This document shows positions 16,471 through 23,965 of a DNA stretch of 64,000 bases, one piece after another; the first letter of the stretch is position 1, and every line of letters begins with the position of its first letter. The DNA is from an uncultured Muribaculaceae bacterium (lineage in GTDB: Bacteria > Bacteroidota > Bacteroidia > Bacteroidales > Muribaculaceae). Position numbers and translations under genes: made by a program. Below the pieces are notes generated by a model. That model had not been told where the DNA came from. It searched no databases and worked only from the letters and a program-made list of their open reading frames with translations. The DNA is taken from assembly GCA_910579995.1 (NCBI GenBank), contig CAJTWH010000015.1:1-64000 (forward strand), in the 5' to 3' direction.

Positions 16471-17648
16471 ATAGATTGATAAACACCGGCTTTTTGGCAG
16501 CACTCCTTCTTATGGCAAGTGCCTGCGGAAAAGAAAGCAAGGTAACACTTGACACCGTGAGGGTTGAGAAAGGCGAACTTACCGAAACCGTCACCGCCAC
16601 CGGTACGGTAGAATCCGTGACCCAAGTTGATGTCGGCACGCAGGTGACCGGCATTATCGACAAGCTCTATGCCGACTACAACTCTATCGTCAAAAAGGGC
16701 GAGCTGATAGCGGAAATAGAGAAGACTGTGCTCGAAAGTGACTATAAGAGTGCAGAGGCCAATGTGGCTTCTGCCCGCTATACCTACGAATATAACAAGA
16801 CCAACTACGAGCGCGACAAGATACTGCACGACAAACATCTTATAAGCGACTACGACTTCCAGACATCGCAAAAGGATTATGAAGTATCGAAAGCCACCTA
16901 CGACAAGGCTGTCGCCGACCGCGTGAGAGCGGCAAAGAATCTCAACTATGCCGAGATCTATTCGCCTATCGACGGTATTGTGATTTCGAGGGAAGTAGAG
17001 GTGGGTCAGACCGTGGTGTCGAGCATGAATGTGGCCAATCTCTATACCATCGCCGACCTCGACAACATGCAGGTGGTAGGCGACGTTGACGAAGCCGACA
17101 TAGGGCAGGTGAAGGTAGGCCAAAGGGTGACTTTCTCGGTTGACGCTTATCCTGAAGATATGTTCGAGGGTACGGTGACGCAGGTGCGCCTCTCGCCTAC
17201 CACGGAGAGCAATGTGGTGACCTACGAAGTAATTGTCGGCACGGCAAACCCCGACCATAAACTTATTCCGGGGCTTACGGCGAATCTCACTATCTATACA
17301 ATGAGCGAGAAAGATGTATTGCTTCTTCCGGCGAACGCTTTCACATTCGAGCCCGAAGATAATCCTGACGCAGATAATCTGCCCAAGCCCGGCGACGCGC
17401 TCGACAAGTCAGAGCTTACGCCCGATGAAAGAGGTGTGTGGGTTGTTGAGGGCAACACGCTCATCAACAAGGCCGTGAAGATAGGCATGACCAACGGTAT
17501 AAAAACGAGCATAACAAGCGGATTAGCCGAGGGTGATATCGTGGCTACCGGCTATGAGCATGAGTCGGCCATGGGTGCGACCGACGGGCCTAACGACAAG
17601 CAAAGTCCGTTCGCGCCTCAACCGCCGGGCAAGAACAAGAAAAAATAA
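16467..17648 (+). CDS. macA: MacA-like periplasmic adaptor protein (RND/HlyD family), lipoprotein
   Basis: 393 residues. Lipobox-type signal (MNRLINTGFLAALLLMASAC), then lipoyl halves (TGTVESVTQVDVGTQVTGII; YSPIDGIVISREVEVGQTVV), coiled-coil hairpin (about 85-145), beta-barrel and membrane-proximal domain. Links the MacB transporter to TolC. C-terminus is Pro/Lys-rich (PFAPQPPGKNKKK). Between the lipoprotein anchor and a TM anchor, the Cys suggests lipid anchoring. Operon with the TolC gene before and ABC genes after (6-base gap). Confidence 0.9.
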   Translation: MNRLINTGFLAALLLMASACGKESKVTLDTVRVEKGELTETVTATGTVESVTQVDVGTQVTGIIDKLYADYNSIVKKGELIAEIEKTVLESDYKSAEANVASARYTYEYNKTNYERDKILHDKHLISDYDFQTSQKDYEVSKATYDKAVADRVRAAKNLNYAEIYSPIDGIVISREVEVGQTVVSSMNVANLYTIADLDNMQVVGDVDEADIGQVKVGQRVTFSVDAYPEDMFEGTVTQVRLSPTTESNVVTYEVIVGTANPDHKLIPGLTANLTIYTMSEKDVLLLPANAFTFEPEDNPDADNLPKPGDALDKSELTPDERGVWVVEGNTLINKAVKIGMTNGIKTSITSGLAEGDIVATGYEHESAMGATDGPNDKQSPFAPQPPGKNKKK

Positions 17649-17654
17649 GGGGGC

Positions 17655-18404
17655 ATGACTGAGATGAAGGAAATAATACGTGTAGACAATCTCAGACGTG
17701 AGTTTATTGTCGGCGGAGAGAAGGTGAAAGCTCTCAGGGGCGTGTCGTTTTCAATCCGCGAAGGTGAATTTGTGACCATCATGGGCACATCAGGTTCGGG
17801 CAAATCGACTTTGCTCAACCTACTCGGCTGCCTTGACACGCCTACATCGGGTGTATATGAGCTCGACGGCGTGTCGGTGCAGTCGATGAGTAAGAATCAA
17901 AGAGCCGTGACCCGCAACCGCAAGATAGGGTTTGTATTCCAGAACTACAACCTGCTACCCAAGACCACAGCCATAGAGAATGTAGAGCTGCCGCTGCTCT
18001 ACAACTCTGCCGTAAGCTCTAAAGAACGGCGCGAGAAAGCTATAAAGGCTCTTGAGGCAGTAGGGCTGAAAGAGCGCCTCTACCACAAGAGCAATCAGAT
18101 GTCGGGCGGCCAGCAGCAGCGTGTGGCGATAGCCCGCGCTCTTGTCAACGACCCGGTGATAATCCTCGCCGATGAGGCCACCGGCAACCTTGACACGCGC
18201 ACATCTTTCAGCATACTCACGCTCTTTCAAGAACTCCACAGCCGCGGGCGCACGATAATATTCGTCACCCACAACCCGGAATTATCCGATTATTCGACGC
18301 GCAACATCGTGCTGCGCGACGGCAAGGTGATTTCCGATACGCTTAATAATAATGTGAAGTCGGCCCGAGAAGCTCTCGAGGCACTTCCTAACGACAATGA
18401 CTGA
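17655..18404 (+). CDS. macB: MacB-type ABC transporter ATPase subunit
   Basis: 249 residues. Walker [10 protein letters not shown] (about 45-53), Q-loop VFQNYNLLP, signature [15 protein letters not shown], Walker [14 protein letters not shown] and H-loop FVTHNPEL: a complete LolD/MacB-class ATPase. In Bacteroidota the ATPase and permease are often separate genes, as here, whereas E. coli MacB is one chain. The stop overlaps the permease ATG by 1 base. Confidence 0.92.
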   Translation: MTEMKEIIRVDNLRREFIVGGEKVKALRGVSFSIREGEFVTIMGTSGSGKSTLLNLLGCLDTPTSGVYELDGVSVQSMSKNQRAVTRNRKIGFVFQNYNLLPKTTAIENVELPLLYNSAVSSKERREKAIKALEAVGLKERLYHKSNQMSGGQQQRVAIARALVNDPVIILADEATGNLDTRTSFSILTLFQELHSRGRTIIFVTHNPELSDYSTRNIVLRDGKVISDTLNNNVKSAREALEALPNDND

Positions 18405-19621
18405 TGAATTTCGCCAATCTTCTGAAAATAGCACTGAAAGCGCTCAACAACAACAAGCTGCGCTGCTTTCTGACAATGTTGGGCATAATAATCGGAGTGG
18501 CTTCAGTAATCACCATGCTTGCCATCGGACAGGGCTCCAAAAACAGCATAAAGGAGCAGATTTCCGAGATGGGCTCCAACATGATCATGATTCACCCCGG
18601 CAATATGCAGCGCGGAGGTGTGCGACAGAGTGCCGACGATATGCAGACCTTGAAAATCGCCGACTACGAGGCTCTTCAATCACTCCCGGGAATTACGGCC
18701 ATCTCGCCGTCGGTAAACTCGTCGGGGCAGTTTGTAAACGGCAACAACAACTATCCGTCGACGGTCTACGGCATTACGCCCGACTACCTCGATATACGCA
18801 AGCTCAAGGTCAAGGAGGGCGCGATGTTTACCGAGCACGACATCAAGTCGGCGGCCAAGGTGTGCGTACTCGGCAAGACTGTGGCCGACAATCTTTTCCC
18901 AAATGGAGAGGACCCGGTGGGGAGGGTGATACGTTTCGGAAAAATACCGCTGACCGTAATAGGCCTGCTCGAATCGAAAGGCACCAACTCGATGGGTATG
19001 GATCAGGATGATGTTGTGCTGGCTCCCTATACCACAGTGATGAAGCGTATGCTTGCCATCGATTATCTGCAGGGGCTCTTCGCAAGCGCCGCCGATGAGA
19101 GCAAGACCGACGAGACTATCGATGAGATAACTGAAATCCTAAGGTCACAGCATAAGATTAAAGACGGCGATGAAGACGACTTCGAGATACGCTCGCAGCA
19201 GGAACTGAGTGAGATGATGAACTCGACCTCCGACATGATGACGGTGCTTTTGGCATGTATCGCCGGCATATCGCTGCTTGTAGGCGGCATAGGTATCATG
19301 AACATCATGTTCGTATCCGTAACGGAGCGCACCCGCGAGATCGGCCTGCGCATGTCGATAGGTGCGCGCGGAGTGGATATCCTGTCGCAGTTTCTCATCG
19401 AGGCGATAATCATCAGCGTCACCGGCGGTGTGATAGGAATCATCATCGGGCTTCTTGCCTCGTGGATGGTGACGGTGATAGCCCATTGGCCTGTATATAT
19501 TCAGCTCTATTCGGTGGGGCTGTCGTTTGCCGTGTGCACCATCACGGGAGTATTCTTCGGGTGGTATCCGGCCAAGAAAGCCGCCGGCCTCGACCCCATC
19601 GAAGCCATTCGCTACGAATAG
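18404..19621 (+). CDS. macB: MacB-type ABC transporter permease subunit
   Basis: 405 residues. First helix after a short tail (CFLTMLGIIIGVASVITMLA), a large periplasmic MacB domain (about 45-270), then three helices near 280-305, 330-360 and 370-392, ending in the family motif FFGWYPAKKAAGLDPIEAIRYE. Works as a mechanotransmission pump with MacA and TolC to expel substrates from the periplasm. The R1c repeat follows the stop at once. Confidence 0.92.
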   Translation: MNFANLLKIALKALNNNKLRCFLTMLGIIIGVASVITMLAIGQGSKNSIKEQISEMGSNMIMIHPGNMQRGGVRQSADDMQTLKIADYEALQSLPGITAISPSVNSSGQFVNGNNNYPSTVYGITPDYLDIRKLKVKEGAMFTEHDIKSAAKVCVLGKTVADNLFPNGEDPVGRVIRFGKIPLTVIGLLESKGTNSMGMDQDDVVLAPYTTVMKRMLAIDYLQGLFASAADESKTDETIDEITEILRSQHKIKDGDEDDFEIRSQQELSEMMNSTSDMMTVLLACIAGISLLVGGIGIMNIMFVSVTERTREIGLRMSIGARGVDILSQFLIEAIIISVTGGVIGIIIGLLASWMVTVIAHWPVYIQLYSVGLSFAVCTITGVFFGWYPAKKAAGLDPIEAIRYE

Positions 19622-19768
19622 TTGGCAGTTGGTGGGCTGTGGTTGGTGGACAGCTTTAATGTTGGTGGTTGGTAGGTTGTGGGCAGCGAGTTACTTACTG
19701 CAATCCATAAAAACTAATTCGCTGCCCACAGCCTACCAACCACCAACCACAACCCACCAACCACGCCC
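19622..19768 (+). repeat. R1 repeat, copy c (28-bp stem)
   Basis: A G/T-rich arm with a partial duplicate (19622-19659), then GTTGGTGGTTGGTAGG...GGGCAGCG (19661-19688), the conserved apex AGTTACTTACTGCAATCCAT + AAAAACTAATT, and the complementary arm CGCTGCCCACAGCCTACCAA... (19720-19747). Across 28 pairs I see only one G-U. Begins immediately after the macB permease stop and has the same orientation. Confidence 0.85.
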
Positions 19769-19828
19769 CCTCGGGGGGATAAATTCCTAAAAATCGCAAA
19801 AGAGGTGCAAGGTGTGGGGAATTATCAT

Positions 19829-19836
19829 TAACTTTG
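19829..19836 (+). promoter_or_regulatory. -7 element of the symporter gene
   Basis: TAACTTTG, a full match to the TAnnTTTG box. Transcription would begin near 19843, about at the ATG at 19842, so the message may be leaderless or nearly so. A clear -33 TTG at the usual distance is not visible. Confidence 0.5.
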
Positions 19837-19841
19837 CACTT

Positions 19842-21242
19842 ATGTTGGATAAAATAGGACAATTCATAATCAATGCTGCCGAGGTGCTTTGCGGCTATCC
19901 GCTGTTTTTCCTGCTCATCGGCGGCGGGCTATATCTTTTCATAAGCTCGGGAGCGGTGTCGCTGCGCCGTCTGCCGGCGGCGTTGCGCGAGCTGCGCACC
20001 AAGCAGGACCGCAAAGCCGACAACGGGCAGATATCGTCGGTGCAGGCCTTGGCGTCGGTAGTGGCCGCCACCGTCGGGCTGGGCAACATCGCCGGCGTGG
20101 CCATCGCCCTTGTTATGGGCGGCCCCGGAGCGATATTCTGGATGTGGGTGAGTGCGCTCGTGGGCATGGCCACCAAATACCATGAGGGCGTGCTGGCAAT
20201 AATGTATAAAGGCCGCGACGACCAAGGCAATCCGCAGGGCGGCCCCATGCACATCATCACCGGCGGCATGGGACGCCGATGGACGCCCCTTGCCAAGTTC
20301 TTCGCCATCGCCGGCCTCTTCGGCACTCTCTGCATAATGAACGCCAACCAGCTCACCGAGGCATTTATGACAACGTTCACCACCCCCGACGGCGTGGCCT
20401 CGAGCGGTTTCCTTAGCACTGTCGGCGGCTATCTCGGCCTCGACAATGTCCGCACCTACCGTCTGCTCTTCGGCGCGGCGATAGCGGTGATAGTAGGAGT
20501 GGTGATTCTCGGCGGTATCAAGCGCATAGCGCGTGTAGCCACCGTGATGGTGCCTTTCATGGTAGGGCTCTACTTCCTGATGGTGCTCTTCATCATCATC
20601 ACCAACATCGAGGGCGTGCCTGCCGTGTTCAAGAGCATATTCACCGAGGCGTTCAACCTGCGTGCGGGCTTCGGCGCTCTCGCCGGCATAGCCATCATAG
20701 GCGCACGCCGCGCCGCCCTTGTCAACGACGCCGGCATAGGCACGGCCTCTATCATGCACGGTGCCTCGCGCAACAATCAGCCCGTGCGCGAGGGTCTCAT
20801 CGCTATGCTCGGCCCCAGTATCGACTCGGGGCTCGTGTGCACCCTTACGGCGGTGGCCATTCTCTTGTGCGGCGACATCAATGTGGAGGGCGTAAAGGGG
20901 CTCGAGGTGGCCATGAAGGCGTTCAGCAACGCCATTCCGGCAGGCGACATATTGCTGATGTGCATTGTGATATGCTTTGCCATGTCGTCGATGTTCTCCT
21001 ATTCTTTCTACGGCACCACCTGCGCCAACTATCTCTTCGGCAGCCGCCGCGGCCGCTACTACGCTTGGTTTTTCCTTGCCTCGCTGGTGGTCTTCGCCGT
21101 GGTGCCGCTCGAGGCCGCCGTGGGCGCATGCGACCTCTTCTATGCCCTCATGGCGATCCCGACGATGATAGCCATCCTCTATCTGAGCCCGAGGGTAAGG
21201 AGAGCGACAAAAGATTATTTCAACAAAGATAATAAAGGATAG
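19842..21242 (+). CDS. AGCS-family sodium:alanine/glycine symporter
   Basis: 466 residues from ATG 19842. A GTG at 19812 in the same frame would lie upstream of the promoter box, so the ATG is preferred. About 11 membrane helices; family motifs include ATVGLGNIAGVAIALVMGGP, FWMWVSALVGMATKYHEG, GGPMHIITGGMGRRW and NDAGIGTASIMHGASRNNQP. Imports small neutral amino acids with sodium. Length matches the family (450-480). The R2b repeat begins after the stop. Confidence 0.9.
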   Translation: MLDKIGQFIINAAEVLCGYPLFFLLIGGGLYLFISSGAVSLRRLPAALRELRTKQDRKADNGQISSVQALASVVAATVGLGNIAGVAIALVMGGPGAIFWMWVSALVGMATKYHEGVLAIMYKGRDDQGNPQGGPMHIITGGMGRRWTPLAKFFAIAGLFGTLCIMNANQLTEAFMTTFTTPDGVASSGFLSTVGGYLGLDNVRTYRLLFGAAIAVIVGVVILGGIKRIARVATVMVPFMVGLYFLMVLFIIITNIEGVPAVFKSIFTEAFNLRAGFGALAGIAIIGARRAALVNDAGIGTASIMHGASRNNQPVREGLIAMLGPSIDSGLVCTLTAVAILLCGDINVEGVKGLEVAMKAFSNAIPAGDILLMCIVICFAMSSMFSYSFYGTTCANYLFGSRRGRYYAWFFLASLVVFAVVPLEAAVGACDLFYALMAIPTMIAILYLSPRVRRATKDYFNKDNKG

Positions 21243-21355
21243 AAAGGCTATGAAGGATAATGAGGCAATTGCCTGCGGCAGGCAAGAGAATACCTTTAGA
21301 GTATCGCCATACTATCATCTTGCCTTTGACCTTTTTCCTTTTTTGCCTTAAAAAG
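21243..21355 (+). repeat. R2 repeat, copy b
   Basis: Starts right after the symporter stop. Purine arm AAAGGCTATGAAGGATAATG, then GGCAGGCAAGAGAATACCTT (also in copy a), apex, then ATCATCTTGCCTTT and pyrimidine arm (GACCTTTTTCCTTTTTTGCC). AGGCAAGA pairs with TCTTGCCT. Sits between symporter and lgt, same orientation as both. Confidence 0.75.
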
Positions 21356-21376
21356 TATATATAAATATTACCGACT

Positions 21377-22228
21377 ATGATACCCTCTTTCATCACATGG
21401 GACGTCAACCCTACTATCATCGACAGCTTCGTGCAGGTGCGCTGGTATGGGCTGATGTTTGCAATCGGCTTCTGGATAGGCTTCAACATCGTGGCAAAGA
21501 TGTTCAAGCGCGAGGGAGCGCCCGAGCGTTGGCTCGGTATTCTGCTCATCTATGTAGGCGTGGCCACTATCGTGGGCGCCCGCCTCGGCCACGTATTCTT
21601 CTATCAGTGGGATTACTACAGCGCCCATCCATGGAAGATTCTCGCCACTTGGGAGGGTGGTCTCGCAAGCCACGGCGGTGCCATCGGCATTATCATCGCA
21701 GTGATTCTATTCTCGATTTTTACTGCCAAGCGCAATCCGCTGTGGACTTTCGACCGCCTCACCGTGGCCATAGCCCTCGTGGGCTGCCTCATACGTATCG
21801 GCAACCTTATGAACAGCGAGATTTTCGGCCATGCCACCGACCTGCCGTGGGGCTTCCGCTTCGTGCGCTCAAGTGAATGGCTCAGCATGTATGCCCCGCA
21901 GGCATGCCACCCCACGCAGATCTACGAGGCGCTATGCTACCTCGCCCTCTTCGGCCTGATGATGTGGATGTATTGGCGGCGCAATGCCGGCGAGCGCCCG
22001 GGCCTGCTCTTCGGCACTTTCCTTGTAGGCACCTTCGCCTCGCGCTTCCTCATCGAATTTATCAAGAACGACCAAGTGCCCTTCGAGGCCGACATGGCTC
22101 TCAACATGGGCCAGTGGCTCAGCCTGCCTTTCGTAGCCCTCGGTGTGTTCCTCATAGTATGGGCGCTCTGCCACAAACGCGTCAAACTCGACTATCCCGA
22201 TGAATTTGCCAAAGAAGCCCGCCCTTAG
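21377..22228 (+). CDS. lgt: Prolipoprotein diacylglyceryl transferase
   Basis: 283 residues. Integral inner-membrane enzyme that moves diacylglycerol from phosphatidylglycerol to the lipobox Cys of prolipoproteins. Key family motifs are present: RWYGLMFAIGFWIGF at the N-terminus, the essential HGGAIG (SHGGAIGIII) and the arginine/asparagine signature LIRIGNLMNSEIFG, then RFLIEFIKNDQ. Its end overlaps the next gene by 29 bases. Confidence 0.95.
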   Translation: MIPSFITWDVNPTIIDSFVQVRWYGLMFAIGFWIGFNIVAKMFKREGAPERWLGILLIYVGVATIVGARLGHVFFYQWDYYSAHPWKILATWEGGLASHGGAIGIIIAVILFSIFTAKRNPLWTFDRLTVAIALVGCLIRIGNLMNSEIFGHATDLPWGFRFVRSSEWLSMYAPQACHPTQIYEALCYLALFGLMMWMYWRRNAGERPGLLFGTFLVGTFASRFLIEFIKNDQVPFEADMALNMGQWLSLPFVALGVFLIVWALCHKRVKLDYPDEFAKEARP

Positions 22229-23048
22229 CGCCCTGCTCTTAGCGCTCGCCGCCCTGCTCTGCCACGCCGCCTCCCCTGCCGATATCGACGAGGAAGACCC
22301 CTACTTCATCCTCTCCGGCCAGGCCGACCAAGCCGCCGCCGAGGGCGATTATGAAGCCGCCGCCGCGCGCCTGCTCGAAGCCATGGCCGTGCGGCCCGAC
22401 GCCCCCGAGAACGTCATGCTCCTCTCTAACCTCGGCATGATATATTCCTATCTCGACCGCGACTCCCTGGCCATCGCCACCCTCACCGCCGCCCTCGACC
22501 GCGCACCGGCCATGCGCACCGTCCTTGCCAACCGCGCCCATGTTTACCTCAAAATCGGGCGCGACCCAGAAGCCCGCGCCGACCTCGACCGCCTCGTGGC
22601 CCTCGACTCCCTCAATGCCGAGGGGCGCTATCTGCGCGGTCTCCTTGCCCTCGCCGCAAATGAAGACAGCCTCGCCGCCGCCGACTTCGCCGTCCTCGAG
22701 AGCCTCTCCCCCGAGGGCCTGCCAACGGCCATAGCCCGCGCCGCCCTGCTCACCAAGCAAGGCCTTGCCGCCGACGCCCTCCCCTACCTGCGCCGCATGG
22801 CCAGCCTCGCCCCCCGCCCCGAGCACTTCGCCGCCCTTGCCGAGACTTTCCTCGCCCTCGGCCGACTCTCAGAGGCCGGAGAGACTATAAGCGAGGGAAT
22901 GGAGAAATTCCCCGACAATGCCGAGCTCTACCTCTGCCGCGCCAAGCTCCACCGCGACCTCTACGAGCTCGACCGAGCCCGCGCCGACGCCCGACAGGCG
23001 CAGCGACTCGGAATACCACGCGACAAAATCAAGGCTTTAGGGCTGTAA
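22200..23048 (+). CDS. Periplasmic TPR-repeat protein
   Basis: 282 residues. Signal peptide (LSALLLALAALLCHAAS) and at least six tetratricopeptide-like units (AAEGDYEAAAARLLEAMAVR, LLSNLGMIYSYLDRDSLAIA, ANRAHVYLKIGRDPEARADL, AETFLALGRLSEAGETISEG). Such proteins act as docking scaffolds in the envelope. Very GC-rich with C/G at almost all third positions, above its neighbours. The ATG overlaps the lgt end by 29 bases, so translation is likely coupled. Confidence 0.75.
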   Translation: MNLPKKPALSALLLALAALLCHAASPADIDEEDPYFILSGQADQAAAEGDYEAAAARLLEAMAVRPDAPENVMLLSNLGMIYSYLDRDSLAIATLTAALDRAPAMRTVLANRAHVYLKIGRDPEARADLDRLVALDSLNAEGRYLRGLLALAANEDSLAAADFAVLESLSPEGLPTAIARAALLTKQGLAADALPYLRRMASLAPRPEHFAALAETFLALGRLSEAGETISEGMEKFPDNAELYLCRAKLHRDLYELDRARADARQAQRLGIPRDKIKALGL

Positions 23049-23055
23049 GATTGTT

Positions 23056-23868
23056 ATGGATTTATCGTCCCAAATATCACGGCCAAGCGACAGGTCTCTA
23101 CGCTATGGGTTGCTTATCCCCATGGCCTTGTTGATTGCGTCTATTATGACCGGCTGCCTTTCTTATTCAAAAGCCAAGCAGAACTTAACCGAAGACCTCA
23201 ACCAAGCAATCATCGCCCTTGCCGGTGAGAACAGTCGGCTCTTGACTCAGCCGGACACCATCGCCGCCATGCGACAGATGTACGAAGCGACACACAAACC
23301 GCTCATCTTTCAGGCCTCAGACATTGATTTCAATAATCCGATACTTAAGGCCAAGGCCTATTATAGCCTCGCATTGGTTGACGCAGAGAATGTCGCGCCA
23401 AAGGCTCTGTGCAGCGAAATCACTTCAGACTCTATAATACTCGTGCCCGAGCAGGCTGCTGACGGCTTTGCCATAGAGCTTCAAGGCTTTGCCGACTGCT
23501 CCATGGCCTCGGTATTCGCTGTGTCTGACCAGACATTACCCGGCCTGCTCTTTGCCCTTGCCCTTCTCTCTATGACAAGCATATTTATATGGCTGCGAAG
23601 AGATACGGCACAGCCCGAGGCTGACTGCCCTACTCTTGTCGGCATACGGCTCACACCCATGCAGCGCCGTCTGGCTCAAATGCTCTTGGAGGCGCCGGAG
23701 CATAAAGTGGATAAATCGACATTGTGCTCGGCGCTTTGGGGCAATAAAAGCAACGCTGAAGAATCACTCTACACACTCGTAAAGCGAACCAAGGCGGCAC
23801 TCGCCGATTCTGATTTCGAGATAATCTGCAATCGCGGCGACTCCTACGGGCTTCGTCTAAGGAGCTGA
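23056..23868 (+). CDS. Membrane-anchored winged-helix transcription regulator
   Basis: 270 residues. N-terminal membrane segment (LLIPMALLIASIMTGCL, about 18-34), a periplasmic domain of about 120 residues, a second helix (LLFALALLSMTSIFIWL, about 161-177), then a C-terminal OmpR-like winged helix (RLTPMQRRLAQMLLEAPEHK ... SLYTLVKRTKAALADSDFEI). Topology is ToxR/CadC-like in principle but with the DNA-binding domain at the C-terminus. Likely senses an envelope signal for the outer-membrane protein gene that follows; a tandem operator array lies in between. Confidence 0.75.
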   Translation: MDLSSQISRPSDRSLRYGLLIPMALLIASIMTGCLSYSKAKQNLTEDLNQAIIALAGENSRLLTQPDTIAAMRQMYEATHKPLIFQASDIDFNNPILKAKAYYSLALVDAENVAPKALCSEITSDSIILVPEQAADGFAIELQGFADCSMASVFAVSDQTLPGLLFALALLSMTSIFIWLRRDTAQPEADCPTLVGIRLTPMQRRLAQMLLEAPEHKVDKSTLCSALWGNKSNAEESLYTLVKRTKAALADSDFEIICNRGDSYGLRLRS

Positions 23869-23878
23869 CAATCGGCGA

Positions 23879-23946
23879 TGTCAGCAATTGTCAGACAAAT
23901 GTCAGACAATTTTCAGAGCCCAACCGGACTTTTTTCACTTGCTTTG
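23879..23946 (+). promoter_or_regulatory. Tandem operator array and -7 box before the barrel gene
   Basis: TGTCAGCAAT (23879-23888), TGTCAGACAA (23889-23898), TGTCAGACAA (23900-23909) and a weaker TTTTCAGAGC (23910-23919) repeat head to tail at 10-11 bp steps, i.e. one helical turn. OmpR-type winged-helix proteins bind such tandem direct repeats. About 20 bases on is TTGCTTTG (23939-23946), a near-consensus -7 box, before the start at 23966. The array begins 11 bases after the regulator stop. Confidence 0.6.
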
Positions 23947-23965
23947 CGGAAAAAACCGCAAAAGC

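Noticed and set aside
19812..19841. GTG start for the symporter
   Set aside because: The -7 box TAACTTTG lies inside this extension, so the ATG at 19842 is the likely start.
22239..22826. 195-codon antisense ORF over the TPR gene
   Set aside because: Its Gly/Glu/Val-rich repeats are the complement of the GC-rich TPR codons; no ribosome site or family.
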